A stretch of DNA of 12,151 bases, taken from positions 1-12,151 of the forward strand of contig DATBLZ010000152.1 of assembly GCA_036555065.1 (NCBI GenBank), written 5' to 3'. The notes under the pieces are model-generated. The model searched no databases and was not told the origin of the DNA. It was given only the letters and a program-made list of their open reading frames with translations. Position 1 is the stretch's first letter, and each line of letters starts with the position of its first letter. A program made the translations under genes and the position numbers. This DNA is from DATBLZ01 sp036555065 (lineage in GTDB: Bacteria; Pseudomonadota; Gammaproteobacteria; Steroidobacterales; Rariloculaceae). Shown here one piece after another: positions 1 to 7,081 of this stretch.

Positions 1-997
1 AGGAAGACAAGATGAGGTTATCGATGTCCGCCAGAATCGACAGCGCGTCGAATTGCTGACCGAGGCGTTTCGCCATGTCGTTCATCGCATCCGCGAGCTC
101 GCCGAACTCGTCGTCCCCGCGAATCTCGACGCGGGCCGAGAACTCGCGCCGCGCAATCCGCCGTGTTCCCGAGACGAGCTGCGCCAGAGGTCCGAGGACT
201 CTGCGAATTTGCCGCATCGACAAGAGCACGATGACGATCACGCTGATCGCGAAAGCTTGGAGAAACACACGGTTGAACGCCGTCAACGACTCGAGCGCGA
301 GCGCCCGCGGCTGACTCACGACGAGCGTCCATGGGCGCGTCGTGAATCGCGACGGCAGGAAAAGCTCCCAGCGAGTCGCGAGATACTGCCCCTCCTCCGA
401 TTCCCACGTGATCGCGCCGTCGCCAGCCTGGATGCCGGCGTCCGGAACGCTGTGCGTGCAGAACAAGGGCTCCTCGTAACCGAACTCGAATGCGCAGAGC
501 CCGAGTCCATACGGCAACAGGCCCGCCGTCTCCCAGACATAGGCGCCGTTTACGCGCCCGACGAGCGTCCCCGCCTCCGAGCGCACACCGAGCAGTAGCT
601 CGGCTTGGCCATCGATCCGGCGCACGACGAGCTCGGGTTTTCCGCCGGGCGCAACCTCGATTCCGCCCACGACGTCCAACGAACCGCGCAACGGTAGGAC
701 CCCGCCCGCGTCTGCCGCGAGGTAGGCGGCATCGATGATGGTTGCGTTGCTCCTGCCCGCGGGCACGGCGAGTTGCTCGAGCGCGGCGTGCGCGATGAGC
801 AGTCGATCTAGGATCTGCTGGCCGATGCCTCGGCTCGCCGCTTCCAGATCGGCGAGCGCGCGCCTCTCGAGCGTAGAGCTGACTTGCAGAAATGCGAGCC
901 CGGCAGCGAAACTGAGCGGAATCAAGCACGCGACGACGAATGCCGTCAGCGTGCGCCGAGCAACGCGGCTCCCGAGTAGATTCCGGTCGAACCCCAT
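1..997 (-). CDS. Membrane sensor protein with HAMP domain, C-terminus beyond window
   Basis: A continuous minus-strand frame from ATG 997 runs off the left edge, leaving 332 complete codons. It starts with a basic stretch and a hydrophobic segment (about residues 16-37), followed by a roughly 205-residue extracytoplasmic sensor region and a second membrane helix (about 244-261). A HAMP domain follows at about 262-315 (GPLAQLVSGTRRIARREF, then DDEFGELADAMNDMAKRL). The last residues, QQFDALSILADIDNLIL, resemble the start of a GAF domain seen after HAMP in histidine kinases and in GGDEF/EAL or cyclase proteins. The output domain lies outside the window, so kinase, c-di-GMP enzyme or cyclase cannot be told apart. 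The start lies 10 nt after the pseudopilin stop, suggesting co-transcription. No good Shine-Dalgarno sequence is visible. The sensor region was not recognised as a known family. Confidence 0.85.
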   Translation of the reverse strand, partial: MGFDRNLLGSRVARRTLTAFVVACLIPLSFAAGLAFLQVSSTLERRALADLEAASRGIGQQILDRLLIAHAALEQLAVPAGRSNATIIDAAYLAADAGGVLPLRGSLDVVGGIEVAPGGKPELVVRRIDGQAELLLGVRSEAGTLVGRVNGAYVWETAGLLPYGLGLCAFEFGYEEPLFCTHSVPDAGIQAGDGAITWESEEGQYLATRWELFLPSRFTTRPWTLVVSQPRALALESLTAFNRVFLQAFAISVIVIVLLSMRQIRRVLGPLAQLVSGTRRIARREFSARVEIRGDDEFGELADAMNDMAKRLGQQFDALSILADIDNLILSS

Positions 998-1007
998 GCT
1001 GGCGGGG

Positions 1008-1454
1008 TCAATAGTCTGCAGCGAGACCTATGAAGGCCCCATTGCTAGCCCGCACGATATCGTCACGCGCCTGCTGCGCCGTGAGTGGTCTGGCGGTTAC
1101 GCCGTCCTTGCCGGCGCTGTAGAGGTCGAAATCCGTATTGATCGGCACGAGATTCTTGTCCTTCCGCACGTCACCCGGATTGGCGGTCGATAGCTCGAGA
1201 TAGAAGTAAGGTCGCCCCCAAGGGTCCAATCTGCCAGCGAGCCCCGCCGCGGCGAGGCTCGGCGGAAACGCCCCGATGTTCGTTTCCCAGCGATAGAGAT
1301 GGAGGGATAGCTCGCCGATATCCGCGATTGCGCGATTGTTGTTCGTGCGGTCGACGACGCCTCGGTACGCGGGAATCCCGATGCCTGCGAGGATCCCGAG
1401 GAGGGCAACTGCAAGCATGACCTCGAGGAGCGTATATCCCGAGTCTCTGCGCAT
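1008..1454 (-). CDS. GspG-like type II secretion pseudopilin (orphan)
   Basis: This 148-residue protein has a class III prepilin leader, MRRDSG, cleaved before Y7. The conserved Glu is at position +5 of the mature protein (E11), within YTLLEVMLAVALLGILAGIGIPAY, the usual N-methylated hydrophobic helix. The mid-part DPWGRPYFYLE and the later DFDLYSAGKDG match the GspG signature region that binds calcium in type II secretion pseudopilins, and the length fits that family. Known members are processed by a prepilin peptidase and assembled into a periplasmic pseudopilus. An in-frame TGA lies five codons upstream of ATG 1454, so this start is well constrained. No other gsp or pil gene is visible. 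It sits just upstream of the HAMP sensor gene, so it may be a stand-alone pseudopilin expressed with that sensor rather than part of a full secretion operon. Confidence 0.88.
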   Translation of the reverse strand: MRRDSGYTLLEVMLAVALLGILAGIGIPAYRGVVDRTNNNRAIADIGELSLHLYRWETNIGAFPPSLAAAGLAGRLDPWGRPYFYLELSTANPGDVRKDKNLVPINTDFDLYSAGKDGVTARPLTAQQARDDIVRASNGAFIGLAADY

Positions 1455-1506
1455 TACGGCGACCGGTCACAGGGGCGCTTCGCCCACCACGCCGCACTCT
1501 AATCAT

Positions 1507-1521
1507 CGGCCGGTCCGGCCG
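1507..1521. repeat. 15-bp perfect palindrome in the maoC-pseudopilin gap
   Basis: CGGCCGG, a single central T, then CCGGCCG form two 7-bp half-sites. It is the only notable structure in the 111-nt gap between the maoC stop and the pseudopilin start, about 52 nt upstream of the latter. No T-run follows on either strand, so it does not look like an intrinsic terminator. It could be a protein-binding site, but such GC-only palindromes also arise by chance in GC-rich DNA. Confidence 0.35.
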
Positions 1522-1565
1522 CCGTGCTCCGGATCACGGTTCATCGCGCGGAATGCGGCTGCGGG

Positions 1566-2027
1566 CTAAGCCCCGTCTGGCTTGCGCAACATAAGAACGT
1601 TGCGCCGGCAGGATGCGACGAGCACGTCGCGTTGATTGAACCCGCGATGCTCGAACGTCACTATGCCGTTGCTCGGCCGCGATCGGCTCTGCCGTTTCGC
1701 GACGACTTCTGTCTCGACGTGCACGGTATCGCCGACGAAGAGCGGACTGGGAAAGCTCGCTTCTTCGAGCCCTAGGTTCGCGACGGTCGTGCCGAGAGTA
1801 ATGTCGTTGATCGAGATCCCGACGATGAGGCCGAGCGTAAAGAAGCTGTTCATCAGCGGCTGGCCGAATTCCGACACGTTGCGCATGTATTCCTTGTCGA
1901 TATGCAATGGCGCAGGATTGTGCGTCATCGCGCTGAATAGCACGTTGTCCGTCTCCGTGACCGTGCGCCGGATCGCGTGCTTGAACATCTGCCCGACCGT
2001 GAACTCTTCGAAGTAGAACCCTGGCAT
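1566..2027 (-). CDS. MaoC-family hot-dog hydratase/dehydratase
   Basis: This 153-residue single hot-dog protein of the MaoC family hydrates or dehydrates acyl-CoA thioesters in the cytoplasm. The active-site segment reads TDNVLFSAMTHNPAPLHID (residues 26-44). His42 is in the expected catalytic place, while the position of the catalytic Asp of PhaJ-type (R)-hydratases is Asn37. That Asn and the segments FGQPLMNSFFTLG, LGTTVANLG and GIVTFEHRGFNQRD recall the MaoC branch related to mesaconyl-CoA hydratase/beta-methylmalyl-CoA dehydratase, often found beside CitE-like CoA lyases. No such lyase is present here. ATG 2027 is preceded by AAGGCAGG at suitable spacing. The gene begins 27 nt after the proC stop, so the two are probably co-transcribed. 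The exact substrate is unknown. Confidence 0.88.
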   Translation of the reverse strand: MPGFYFEEFTVGQMFKHAIRRTVTETDNVLFSAMTHNPAPLHIDKEYMRNVSEFGQPLMNSFFTLGLIVGISINDITLGTTVANLGLEEASFPSPLFVGDTVHVETEVVAKRQSRSRPSNGIVTFEHRGFNQRDVLVASCRRNVLMLRKPDGA

Positions 2028-2054
2028 TGTGACCTGCCTTCGAGGCTTCCAACC

Positions 2055-2864
2055 TCAATCCACCGAGAGCTCGCGGCTGCGCGCAGTCGCGGCGCGAACG
2101 GCGCGTTTCATGAGCTCTGCCAGACCTTGCTCCGAGAGAAGCACATCGAGCGCGGCTTCCGTCGTGCCCTTCGGACTCGTGACGCGGCGCCGAAGCTCCG
2201 CGGCGGGCAATTCTGCCTCGCGCGCATAGACGCCTGCGCCCGCGACCGTCGCGGTCGCAAGCCGAGTAGCGACATCCGCGGCGAGGCCGACTTCGCGCCC
2301 CGCCTCCGCGAGGCATTCGATCAACAGGAACACGTAAGCCGGTCCGCTTCCCGAAACGGCAGTGACCGCGTCCATGAGCGCCTCGTCGGCAAACCATTCG
2401 ACGCGGCCGACCGCGGCCATGAGCTCCTCGCAGGTCCGCCGCTCTGCCGCCGTGACGGACTCGCTCGCAAAGAGCGCCGTGATGCCTTCGCCGATCGCCG
2501 CAGGGGTATTCGGCATCGCGCGCACGACGGCGGTTTCCTTCCCGAGGAGCTTGCGCAGTCCCGCCGTAGTCTTGCCGGCCGCAATGGACAAGACCACGCA
2601 ATCGCGCGAAACCTTGCCGAGCGGCGCAACCGATTCGGCAACCTGCGCCGGCTTGACTGCAATCACGATGACGTCCGCGCGGTGCGTGCCCAGCGCGTCG
2701 GTCGGAATCACTGTTAACCCGAGCGCACGAGCAGCCGCTTGCGCTGTCGATTGCGGTTCCACGACGGCGATGTCCGTCGCAAGAACGCCGCGCGCGAGCC
2801 AGCCTTTCGCGAGCGCTTGGCCCATGTTGCCGAAGCCGATCAGCAATATCCTGCTCATCAACAT
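2055..2864 (-). CDS. proC: Pyrroline-5-carboxylate reductase
   Basis: This enzyme catalyses the NAD(P)H-dependent last step of proline synthesis, reducing pyrroline-5-carboxylate to proline in the cytoplasm. The 269-residue length is normal. Near the N-terminus, ILLIGFGNMGQA is the Rossmann nucleotide-binding loop. VRAMPNTPA (about 114-122), SGSGPAY (171-177) and TSPKGTT (229-235) are the family's conserved blocks, covering the proline-site region. ATG 2858 (MSRILLIG) is an equally plausible start; neither has a clear Shine-Dalgarno sequence. The gene diverges from the thiolase and leads the minus-strand run into maoC. The frequent partner gene for a YggS-type PLP protein is not next to it. 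The C-terminal residues after about 255 are slightly extended but unremarkable. Confidence 0.95.
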   Translation of the reverse strand: MLMSRILLIGFGNMGQALAKGWLARGVLATDIAVVEPQSTAQAAARALGLTVIPTDALGTHRADVIVIAVKPAQVAESVAPLGKVSRDCVVLSIAAGKTTAGLRKLLGKETAVVRAMPNTPAAIGEGITALFASESVTAAERRTCEELMAAVGRVEWFADEALMDAVTAVSGSGPAYVFLLIECLAEAGREVGLAADVATRLATATVAGAGVYAREAELPAAELRRRVTSPKGTTEAALDVLLSEQGLAELMKRAVRAATARSRELSVD

Positions 2865-2884
2865 AGGTTATCATGCGCACGCGA

Positions 2885-2908
2885 GGCGGCCCGCCGGGTT
2901 GGGCCGCC
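2885..2908. promoter_or_regulatory. Perfect 8-bp inverted repeat in the proC/thiolase divergent gap
   Basis: GGCGGCCC (2885-2892) and its exact complement GGGCCGCC (2901-2908) are separated by 8 nt. They lie in the roughly 70-nt region between the divergent starts of proC and the thiolase. Lying between two start codons it cannot be a terminator for either gene, so an operator or a 5'-leader hairpin is the natural reading. No convincing sigma-70 promoter hexamers can be seen around it. The function is inference only. Confidence 0.45.
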
Positions 2909-2933
2909 GGCGTAGGTCTTATCGGGGAATGGC

Positions 2934-4103
2934 GTGAGAGACGTCCACATCGTCGGCGTGAGCCAGACGCCGGTCAATCGCGACCCGCAGGTCCGCACGC
3001 GCGAGCTGGCCGCCACCGCCGTGCGCGACGCGCTCGCCGCGAGCCAGATCCCGAAATTTCGCGTCGGCGCACTCTTTGTCGGCAACATGACGGGCGGCAT
3101 CCTCGAGCAGCAGCTCCAACTCGGCAGCCTCATCGCCGACTACGCGGGTCTCGCCGGCATAGACGCCGTCAACATCGAAGCCGCGTGCGCATCGGGTGCC
3201 GCGGCCGCACGCATGGCGTACATGACGATCGCAGGCGGCATGCACGACGTCGTAATCGTTTGCGGATTCGAGCGAATGATGCACGTCGAAAAAGACACGG
3301 TCACGCAAGCGCTCGCGACCGCCTCCGACTGGGAGCTCGAAAGTAGCCGCGGCGAGTCGTTCCTATCGCTCAACGCGAAACTCATGCGCGCATACATGGA
3401 CGAATACTCCGTTGCGCCGGAGGATTTCGCGCCGTTCTCGATCAATGCCCATCGCAACGCGCTCGACAATCCCAACGCCGTGTTTCACAAGGCGATCGGC
3501 GTCGCCGAATATCTCGAGTCGCGCATCGTCGTCGACCCAATCCGCCTCTACGACGTCTCGCCGGTCTGCAACGGCGCGGCCGCGGTCGTGCTTGCGTCGG
3601 ACACGGTCGCCGCGGAGATCCGCAACGGCGCCGCAGAGATCGTGATTGCGGCGTCGGCCGCCGCGACCGCGCCCGTGGCGCTCTCGCGGCGCACGAACGT
3701 CCTGCATCTTCAGGCCGTCGAGGCCGCCACGCAGGATGCACTGCGGCGAGCACGAATCTCGCGGTCGGATATCGATCTCTTCGAGCTCCACGACGCGTAC
3801 ACGATCATGTCCGTGCTCGCGCTCGAGTCGGCGGGGTTCGCCAAACCCGGCACGGCGCTCGATTTCGGCAAAGAAGGCAGAATCACGCTCGAGGGCGATC
3901 TACCCGTGTCGACGATGGGCGGCCTCAAGGCGCGCGGTCATCCCGTGGGTGCGACTGGCGTATACCAGCTCGTCGAGGCGTACTTGCAACTCAGCGGCCA
4001 GGCCGGCGCCAATCAGGTCCGTGACGCCGAGGTCGCGCTCGTGCAAAACGTGGGCGGCACGGCCGCGACCGTCGTCAATCACGTCCTGCGGCGCGTCGCC
4101 TAG
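2934..4103 (+). CDS. Thiolase-family acyl-CoA acetyltransferase (SCP-x type)
   Basis: The protein is 389 residues with a complete thiolase fold. The nucleophile lies in EAACASGAAA (Cys85), the HDAY motif is at His286, and GHPVGATG spans 335-342. The C-terminal QNVGGTAATVV lacks the second catalytic Cys of classical degradative thiolases. That pattern is usual for the SCP-x/SCP-2 and archaeal-type thiolase branch, whose members make or cleave 3-ketoacyl-CoA. Many of these act with a small DUF35 OB-fold/zinc-ribbon partner, and none is adjacent here. The start is GTG 2934, preceded by GGGGAA at 6 nt; a nearby ATG at 2929 hits a stop immediately and is excluded. The gene diverges from proC and converges on the duplicated SnoaL-like gene with only 6 nt between their stop codons. 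The substrate is not predictable. Confidence 0.92.
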   Translation: MRDVHIVGVSQTPVNRDPQVRTRELAATAVRDALAASQIPKFRVGALFVGNMTGGILEQQLQLGSLIADYAGLAGIDAVNIEAACASGAAAARMAYMTIAGGMHDVVIVCGFERMMHVEKDTVTQALATASDWELESSRGESFLSLNAKLMRAYMDEYSVAPEDFAPFSINAHRNALDNPNAVFHKAIGVAEYLESRIVVDPIRLYDVSPVCNGAAAVVLASDTVAAEIRNGAAEIVIAASAAATAPVALSRRTNVLHLQAVEAATQDALRRARISRSDIDLFELHDAYTIMSVLALESAGFAKPGTALDFGKEGRITLEGDLPVSTMGGLKARGHPVGATGVYQLVEAYLQLSGQAGANQVRDAEVALVQNVGGTAATVVNHVLRRVA

Positions 4104-4109
4104 CGCTGC

Positions 4110-4946
4110 TCAGAGCGCAGGCTCGGATCGTTCCTGCCAGAGGTCGCGGTCGAGGCGCCATTCGCCGCTCGGCGCGCGCGTCCAAATGTGCGCGAAACGT
4201 CCGAGCCCTACCTTGCTGCCGTCCGTGCGGTCGATGACCTGATAGTTGCCGTGCACGAGGATCATGTCGATGCCCTCGACGGCGTGCGTCACGTCCAACA
4301 GCGTCAGCGGGTTGCCGGCTTCGAAATCCTGGGCCCAGAACGCGCCGATATCTGCGCGGCCGACGAAGGTCGGCGCGCCATGCATCATGAGGCGCGCATT
4401 CTCCGTGTAGACGGCAGTCAACGCCTCAGCGTCGTGCTTGTTATAGGCTTGAACCCAGCGGTCGGCGAGGGTCTGCACCTCGTTGTCCATGGCGCCCGGC
4501 ACATACGGATCGAACGGCTCGTTCCAGAGATCGCGATCGAGCAGCCACGGGCCGTTTCCGGCGCGCGTCCAAATGTGCGCAAACCGGCCGCCGCCGAGCT
4601 CCGTGCCGTCGTCGCGGCTGATCACTCGATAATCGCCGTGCACGAGCATCATGTCGCTGCCCTCGACTGAGTGCGTCACAGTCAGGAGCGTCAGCGGATT
4701 GCCTTCTTCGAAATCTCCGGCCCAGAAGTCCTCGATAGCGTCGTGCCCGACGATCGTGGTCGACCCATGCATCATGAGATGCGCGTCCTGCGTGTAGAGC
4801 GCGCCGAGTGCCTCGCGGTCATGCTTGTTGTAGGCTTCCGCCCAGCGTTCGGCGAGTGCCTGGATTTCGTCCTGGGCTCGTGCGGCGAGCGGGCCCGAAG
4901 CAAGTATGGATGCAAGCACCGCGCGCACCAAGATTCGAGATTTCAT
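4110..4946 (-). CDS. Secreted protein with two tandem SnoaL/NTF2-like domains
   Basis: This 278-residue protein begins with a Sec signal peptide (basic start, hydrophobic core, ARA before Q25), so it is probably periplasmic. Two SnoaL/DUF4440-type NTF2-like domains follow, at about 26-148 and 155-277, offset by exactly 129 codons. Each carries WxxAYNKHDxEAL, LMMHG, DFExGNPLTLLxVTHxVEG, GRFAHIWTRA and LDRDLW. By hand the copies agree at about 80 of 123 positions. Such domains form a cone-shaped pocket and include isomerases, hydrolases and non-enzymatic binding proteins; I cannot assign an activity. ATG 4946 is preceded by GAGG at about 8 nt. The gene lies 88 nt downstream of the phoX-like gene on the same strand and could share its transcript. 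No terminator separates it from the convergent thiolase. Confidence 0.88.
   Translation of the reverse strand: MKSRILVRAVLASILASGPLAARAQDEIQALAERWAEAYNKHDREALGALYTQDAHLMMHGSTTIVGHDAIEDFWAGDFEEGNPLTLLTVTHSVEGSDMMLVHGDYRVISRDDGTELGGGRFAHIWTRAGNGPWLLDRDLWNEPFDPYVPGAMDNEVQTLADRWVQAYNKHDAEALTAVYTENARLMMHGAPTFVGRADIGAFWAQDFEAGNPLTLLDVTHAVEGIDMILVHGNYQVIDRTDGSKVGLGRFAHIWTRAPSGEWRLDRDLWQERSEPAL
4116..4871 (-). repeat. Intragenic tandem duplication, 387-nt period
   Basis: The two domain-coding units (4503-4871 and 4116-4484) are aligned at a 387-nt offset. Identity is retained at DNA level in places: the same 20 nt occur at 4174-4193 and 4561-4580, and the bases encoding LMMHG are also nearly identical. 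This indicates duplication within the gene followed by moderate divergence, rather than fusion of two distant NTF2-like genes. Confidence 0.85.
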
Positions 4947-5034
4947 TTCAGGTCCTCGCCAACAATGAGACAGCGCGGATTCTTGCCCCAGCGAAGGCCA
5001 GCGGAAATACGTAGATACCCTAGTGCCGCTGCGC

Positions 5035-6999
5035 TCACGAACCGAGCTTGCGCGCCGCGTCCTCGGGGTAAATGGCGATGAGGCCGTCGCGCGGCGCCGC
5101 GGCGCCTCCGTCCGGCCAGTGGCTCCGCGGCGCAGCCGCGCTACCTCCTGCGCCGGGGTGCTGAACGGAAAGAAAGATCGTCCGGCCGTCGGGCGTAATC
5201 TCGCAGCCGCAAATCTCGGCGCCGATCGGACCGCTCATCAATTGGCGCGCGGCCCCGCGCCACTCTCCCGTCGTCGGACAGGCGAAACAGCCGTTGTTGT
5301 TGCCGTTCGGCTGCGCGCCGTCCGTGACTATCCAGAGATTACCGTAGCGATCGAAGCCCAGGTTGTCGGGATTCGCAAAGCCGCTTAGCTCCGCCGCATC
5401 GGCAAAGCCGGCGTAGTAGGTCGCGTCCGGCGGCAGAGGCAAACCCTCCGTGCGCGGAAGGGCCGTCAACAGCCCGGCGTTCGGATCCCCGGCGAGCACG
5501 AAGACCTCCCACCGAAAACGCGTCGCGGCGGCATCGTCGCCGTCCTCGATGAGCTCGATGACGTGGCCGCTCGGATTCGGTGAGCGGGGACTCGAAGCGT
5601 CGGCATGCGCGCGCGCCGTTGCGGCGTCAGTCCGCTGCGGGTTCATCGTGCACGAGAGATACGCGCGGCCGTTCAGCGGATTCACAGCAACGTCCTCGGG
5701 CCGGTCGAGCGGCGTCGCACCGACGGCATCCGCCGCTTCGCGGCAACGCACGACGACGTCGCCTTGAGAATCGAAGCCGCCCTCGGGCGTGAGCGCCGCA
5801 TGCTCGTGCCAGACCAACGGCAGCCACTCGCCCGTGCCGTCGGCGAAGAACTTGGCTACGTACAGCGTTCCACTATCGAGCAAGTCGCGATTGCGCTCGG
5901 GTTGCTCTGGGTCAAAGCGTTCTGCCGTCACGAACTTGTAGAAATACTCGAACGCCTCGTCATCGCCCATGTACGCGGCAACGCGCCCGTCATGTGCAAG
6001 CGTCGTCGTCGCGCCCTCGTGCTTGAATCGACCAAGCGCGGTTCGCTTCTTGATCGGCTGCGCCGCGTCGCGCGGATCGATCTCGACGATCCAACCGAAC
6101 TTGAGCGGCTCTCCAGGCGTGCGCGCCACATCGAAACGCGGATCGGCCGCTTCCCAGCGATAAACGCTGTCGCGACGGCGCGCGCCGAAACGTTGGTAAG
6201 CTCGTGCCAGCTCGGGTGCGAGCGCAGCTTGCTCGAGGTTCCCGAAAAAGTCGTCGGTGTTCTCCTCAGCCGTGAGGTAGGTTCCCCACGGCGTCGTTCC
6301 CCCGGCGCAGTTGTTGAAGGTGCCGTCAATCGTCACGGGGGCGCCTCCCGGTCGGGCACCGAACAAGGCGTGCCGCGCGGCCGGACCCGCGAGCTGCATC
6401 GGCGTGTGCGCCGTAATGCGCCGGTTGAATGGAGAGTCCGCTCGCAAACGCCACCGACCGGCCCACTCGATCTCCGCGATGCTGACGCCGACCGATGCCT
6501 GCATGTAGCGCACGCATTGGCTATTCGCCGCCGCAAACTCGCGGAGCAGGCGGCTCTGCCGCGCCTCGGACCAGCCCGGGAACATGGCGTCCGGTTCCGG
6601 CGTTTCGTGGTTGACGCAGACGATCGCGCGATCGTCGGCGAGCGCGAAAAACCCGATGCCATCGCAGCTTGCGCCGACTTGGCGCGCTTGGTGGGCCGCA
6701 GCGTCGGGCGCGAGCAACGCGCCGGCCGCGACCGTTTCGGGGTCGATCGATTCGGTGCCCGCGAAAAGCGCGTCGCCCCAGCGCAGCACGACATCGGCGC
6801 GATAACCCTCGGGGACGATCACCGTGTCGGCCCGCGAGGGCGCGATCGGCTTGAATGCGAGTGGCGGGGCCGAGCGCGGGGTCGCGCGCAGTGGGGTCGC
6901 CGCGAGCACGGCGAGACCTGCGGCACCGCGTACGACCGCCCGCCGGCTCAAGCGGCGCTCGAGCAGGTCACGAAAACTCTCGGCGTGCGGCGACGTCAT
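5035..6999 (-). CDS. Tat-exported PhoX-family (DUF839) phosphatase
   Basis: This 654-residue protein opens with a twin-arginine signal (LSRRAVVRG at 17-25, then an Ala/Leu-rich core), so it should be exported folded to the periplasm. The family core is clear: GTFNNCAGGTTPWGTYLTAEEN (split here as GTFNNCAGG at 226-234 and TPWGTYLTAEEN at 236-247), EIDPRD, YMGDDEAFEYFYKFV, GTLYVAKF, RPEDVAVNP, NPDNLGFDRYGNLWIVTDG and ITPDGRTIFLSVQHPG. In characterised PhoX enzymes an NNC Cys helps bind iron in a Fe/Ca cluster that hydrolyses phosphomonoesters; Cys231 fits that place. Some DUF839 proteins are uncharacterised, so phosphatase activity is inferred. ATG 6999 has AGGGA immediately before it, unusually close, but no other upstream start is in frame. 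No recognisable Pho box is visible upstream. Confidence 0.9.
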   Translation of the reverse strand: MTSPHAESFRDLLERRLSRRAVVRGAAGLAVLAATPLRATPRSAPPLAFKPIAPSRADTVIVPEGYRADVVLRWGDALFAGTESIDPETVAAGALLAPDAAAHQARQVGASCDGIGFFALADDRAIVCVNHETPEPDAMFPGWSEARQSRLLREFAAANSQCVRYMQASVGVSIAEIEWAGRWRLRADSPFNRRITAHTPMQLAGPAARHALFGARPGGAPVTIDGTFNNCAGGTTPWGTYLTAEENTDDFFGNLEQAALAPELARAYQRFGARRRDSVYRWEAADPRFDVARTPGEPLKFGWIVEIDPRDAAQPIKKRTALGRFKHEGATTTLAHDGRVAAYMGDDEAFEYFYKFVTAERFDPEQPERNRDLLDSGTLYVAKFFADGTGEWLPLVWHEHAALTPEGGFDSQGDVVVRCREAADAVGATPLDRPEDVAVNPLNGRAYLSCTMNPQRTDAATARAHADASSPRSPNPSGHVIELIEDGDDAAATRFRWEVFVLAGDPNAGLLTALPRTEGLPLPPDATYYAGFADAAELSGFANPDNLGFDRYGNLWIVTDGAQPNGNNNGCFACPTTGEWRGAARQLMSGPIGAEICGCEITPDGRTIFLSVQHPGAGGSAAAPRSHWPDGGAAAPRDGLIAIYPEDAARKLGS

Positions 7000-7023
7000 T
7001 CCCTGGTGCCACGCTGGTACACG

Positions 7024-7053
7024 ATTAATGCTAGCCTATCCGACCCTAAACAA
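7024..7053 (-). promoter_or_regulatory. Possible sigma-70-like promoter for the phoX-like gene
   Basis: On the minus strand TTGTTT (7048-7053) and ATTAAT (7024-7029) are 18 nt apart, with the start codon about 25 nt downstream. This is the AT-richest part of the divergent gap between the phosphatase and the small unknown gene. The -10 match is poor, so the call is tentative. Confidence 0.25.
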
Positions 7054-7081
7054 TCATGCCGGCCAACGGCCGCATCGCAAC

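Noticed and set aside
18..929. 303-codon minus-strand frame near the left edge
   Set aside because: Arg/Ala-rich; the true frame is the one from ATG 997 with membrane helices and HAMP.
1534..2880. 448-codon minus-strand frame across proC and maoC
   Set aside because: Arg-rich out-of-frame reading of two well-recognised genes; typical of GC-rich coding DNA.
2865..2880. Possible leaderless proC transcript (CATGATAAC just before the ATG on the minus strand)
   Set aside because: Resemblance to a -10 box is weak and no -35 is visible; not enough to report.
4947..5034. Terminator or repeat between the phoX-like and tandem SnoaL-like genes
   Set aside because: Only imperfect, short complementarity (around CCAGCG and CGCTGG) and no T-run; nothing supportable.
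7000..7081. Pho box upstream of the phoX-like gene
   Set aside because: No pair of CTGTCAT-like repeats with the expected spacing is visible.
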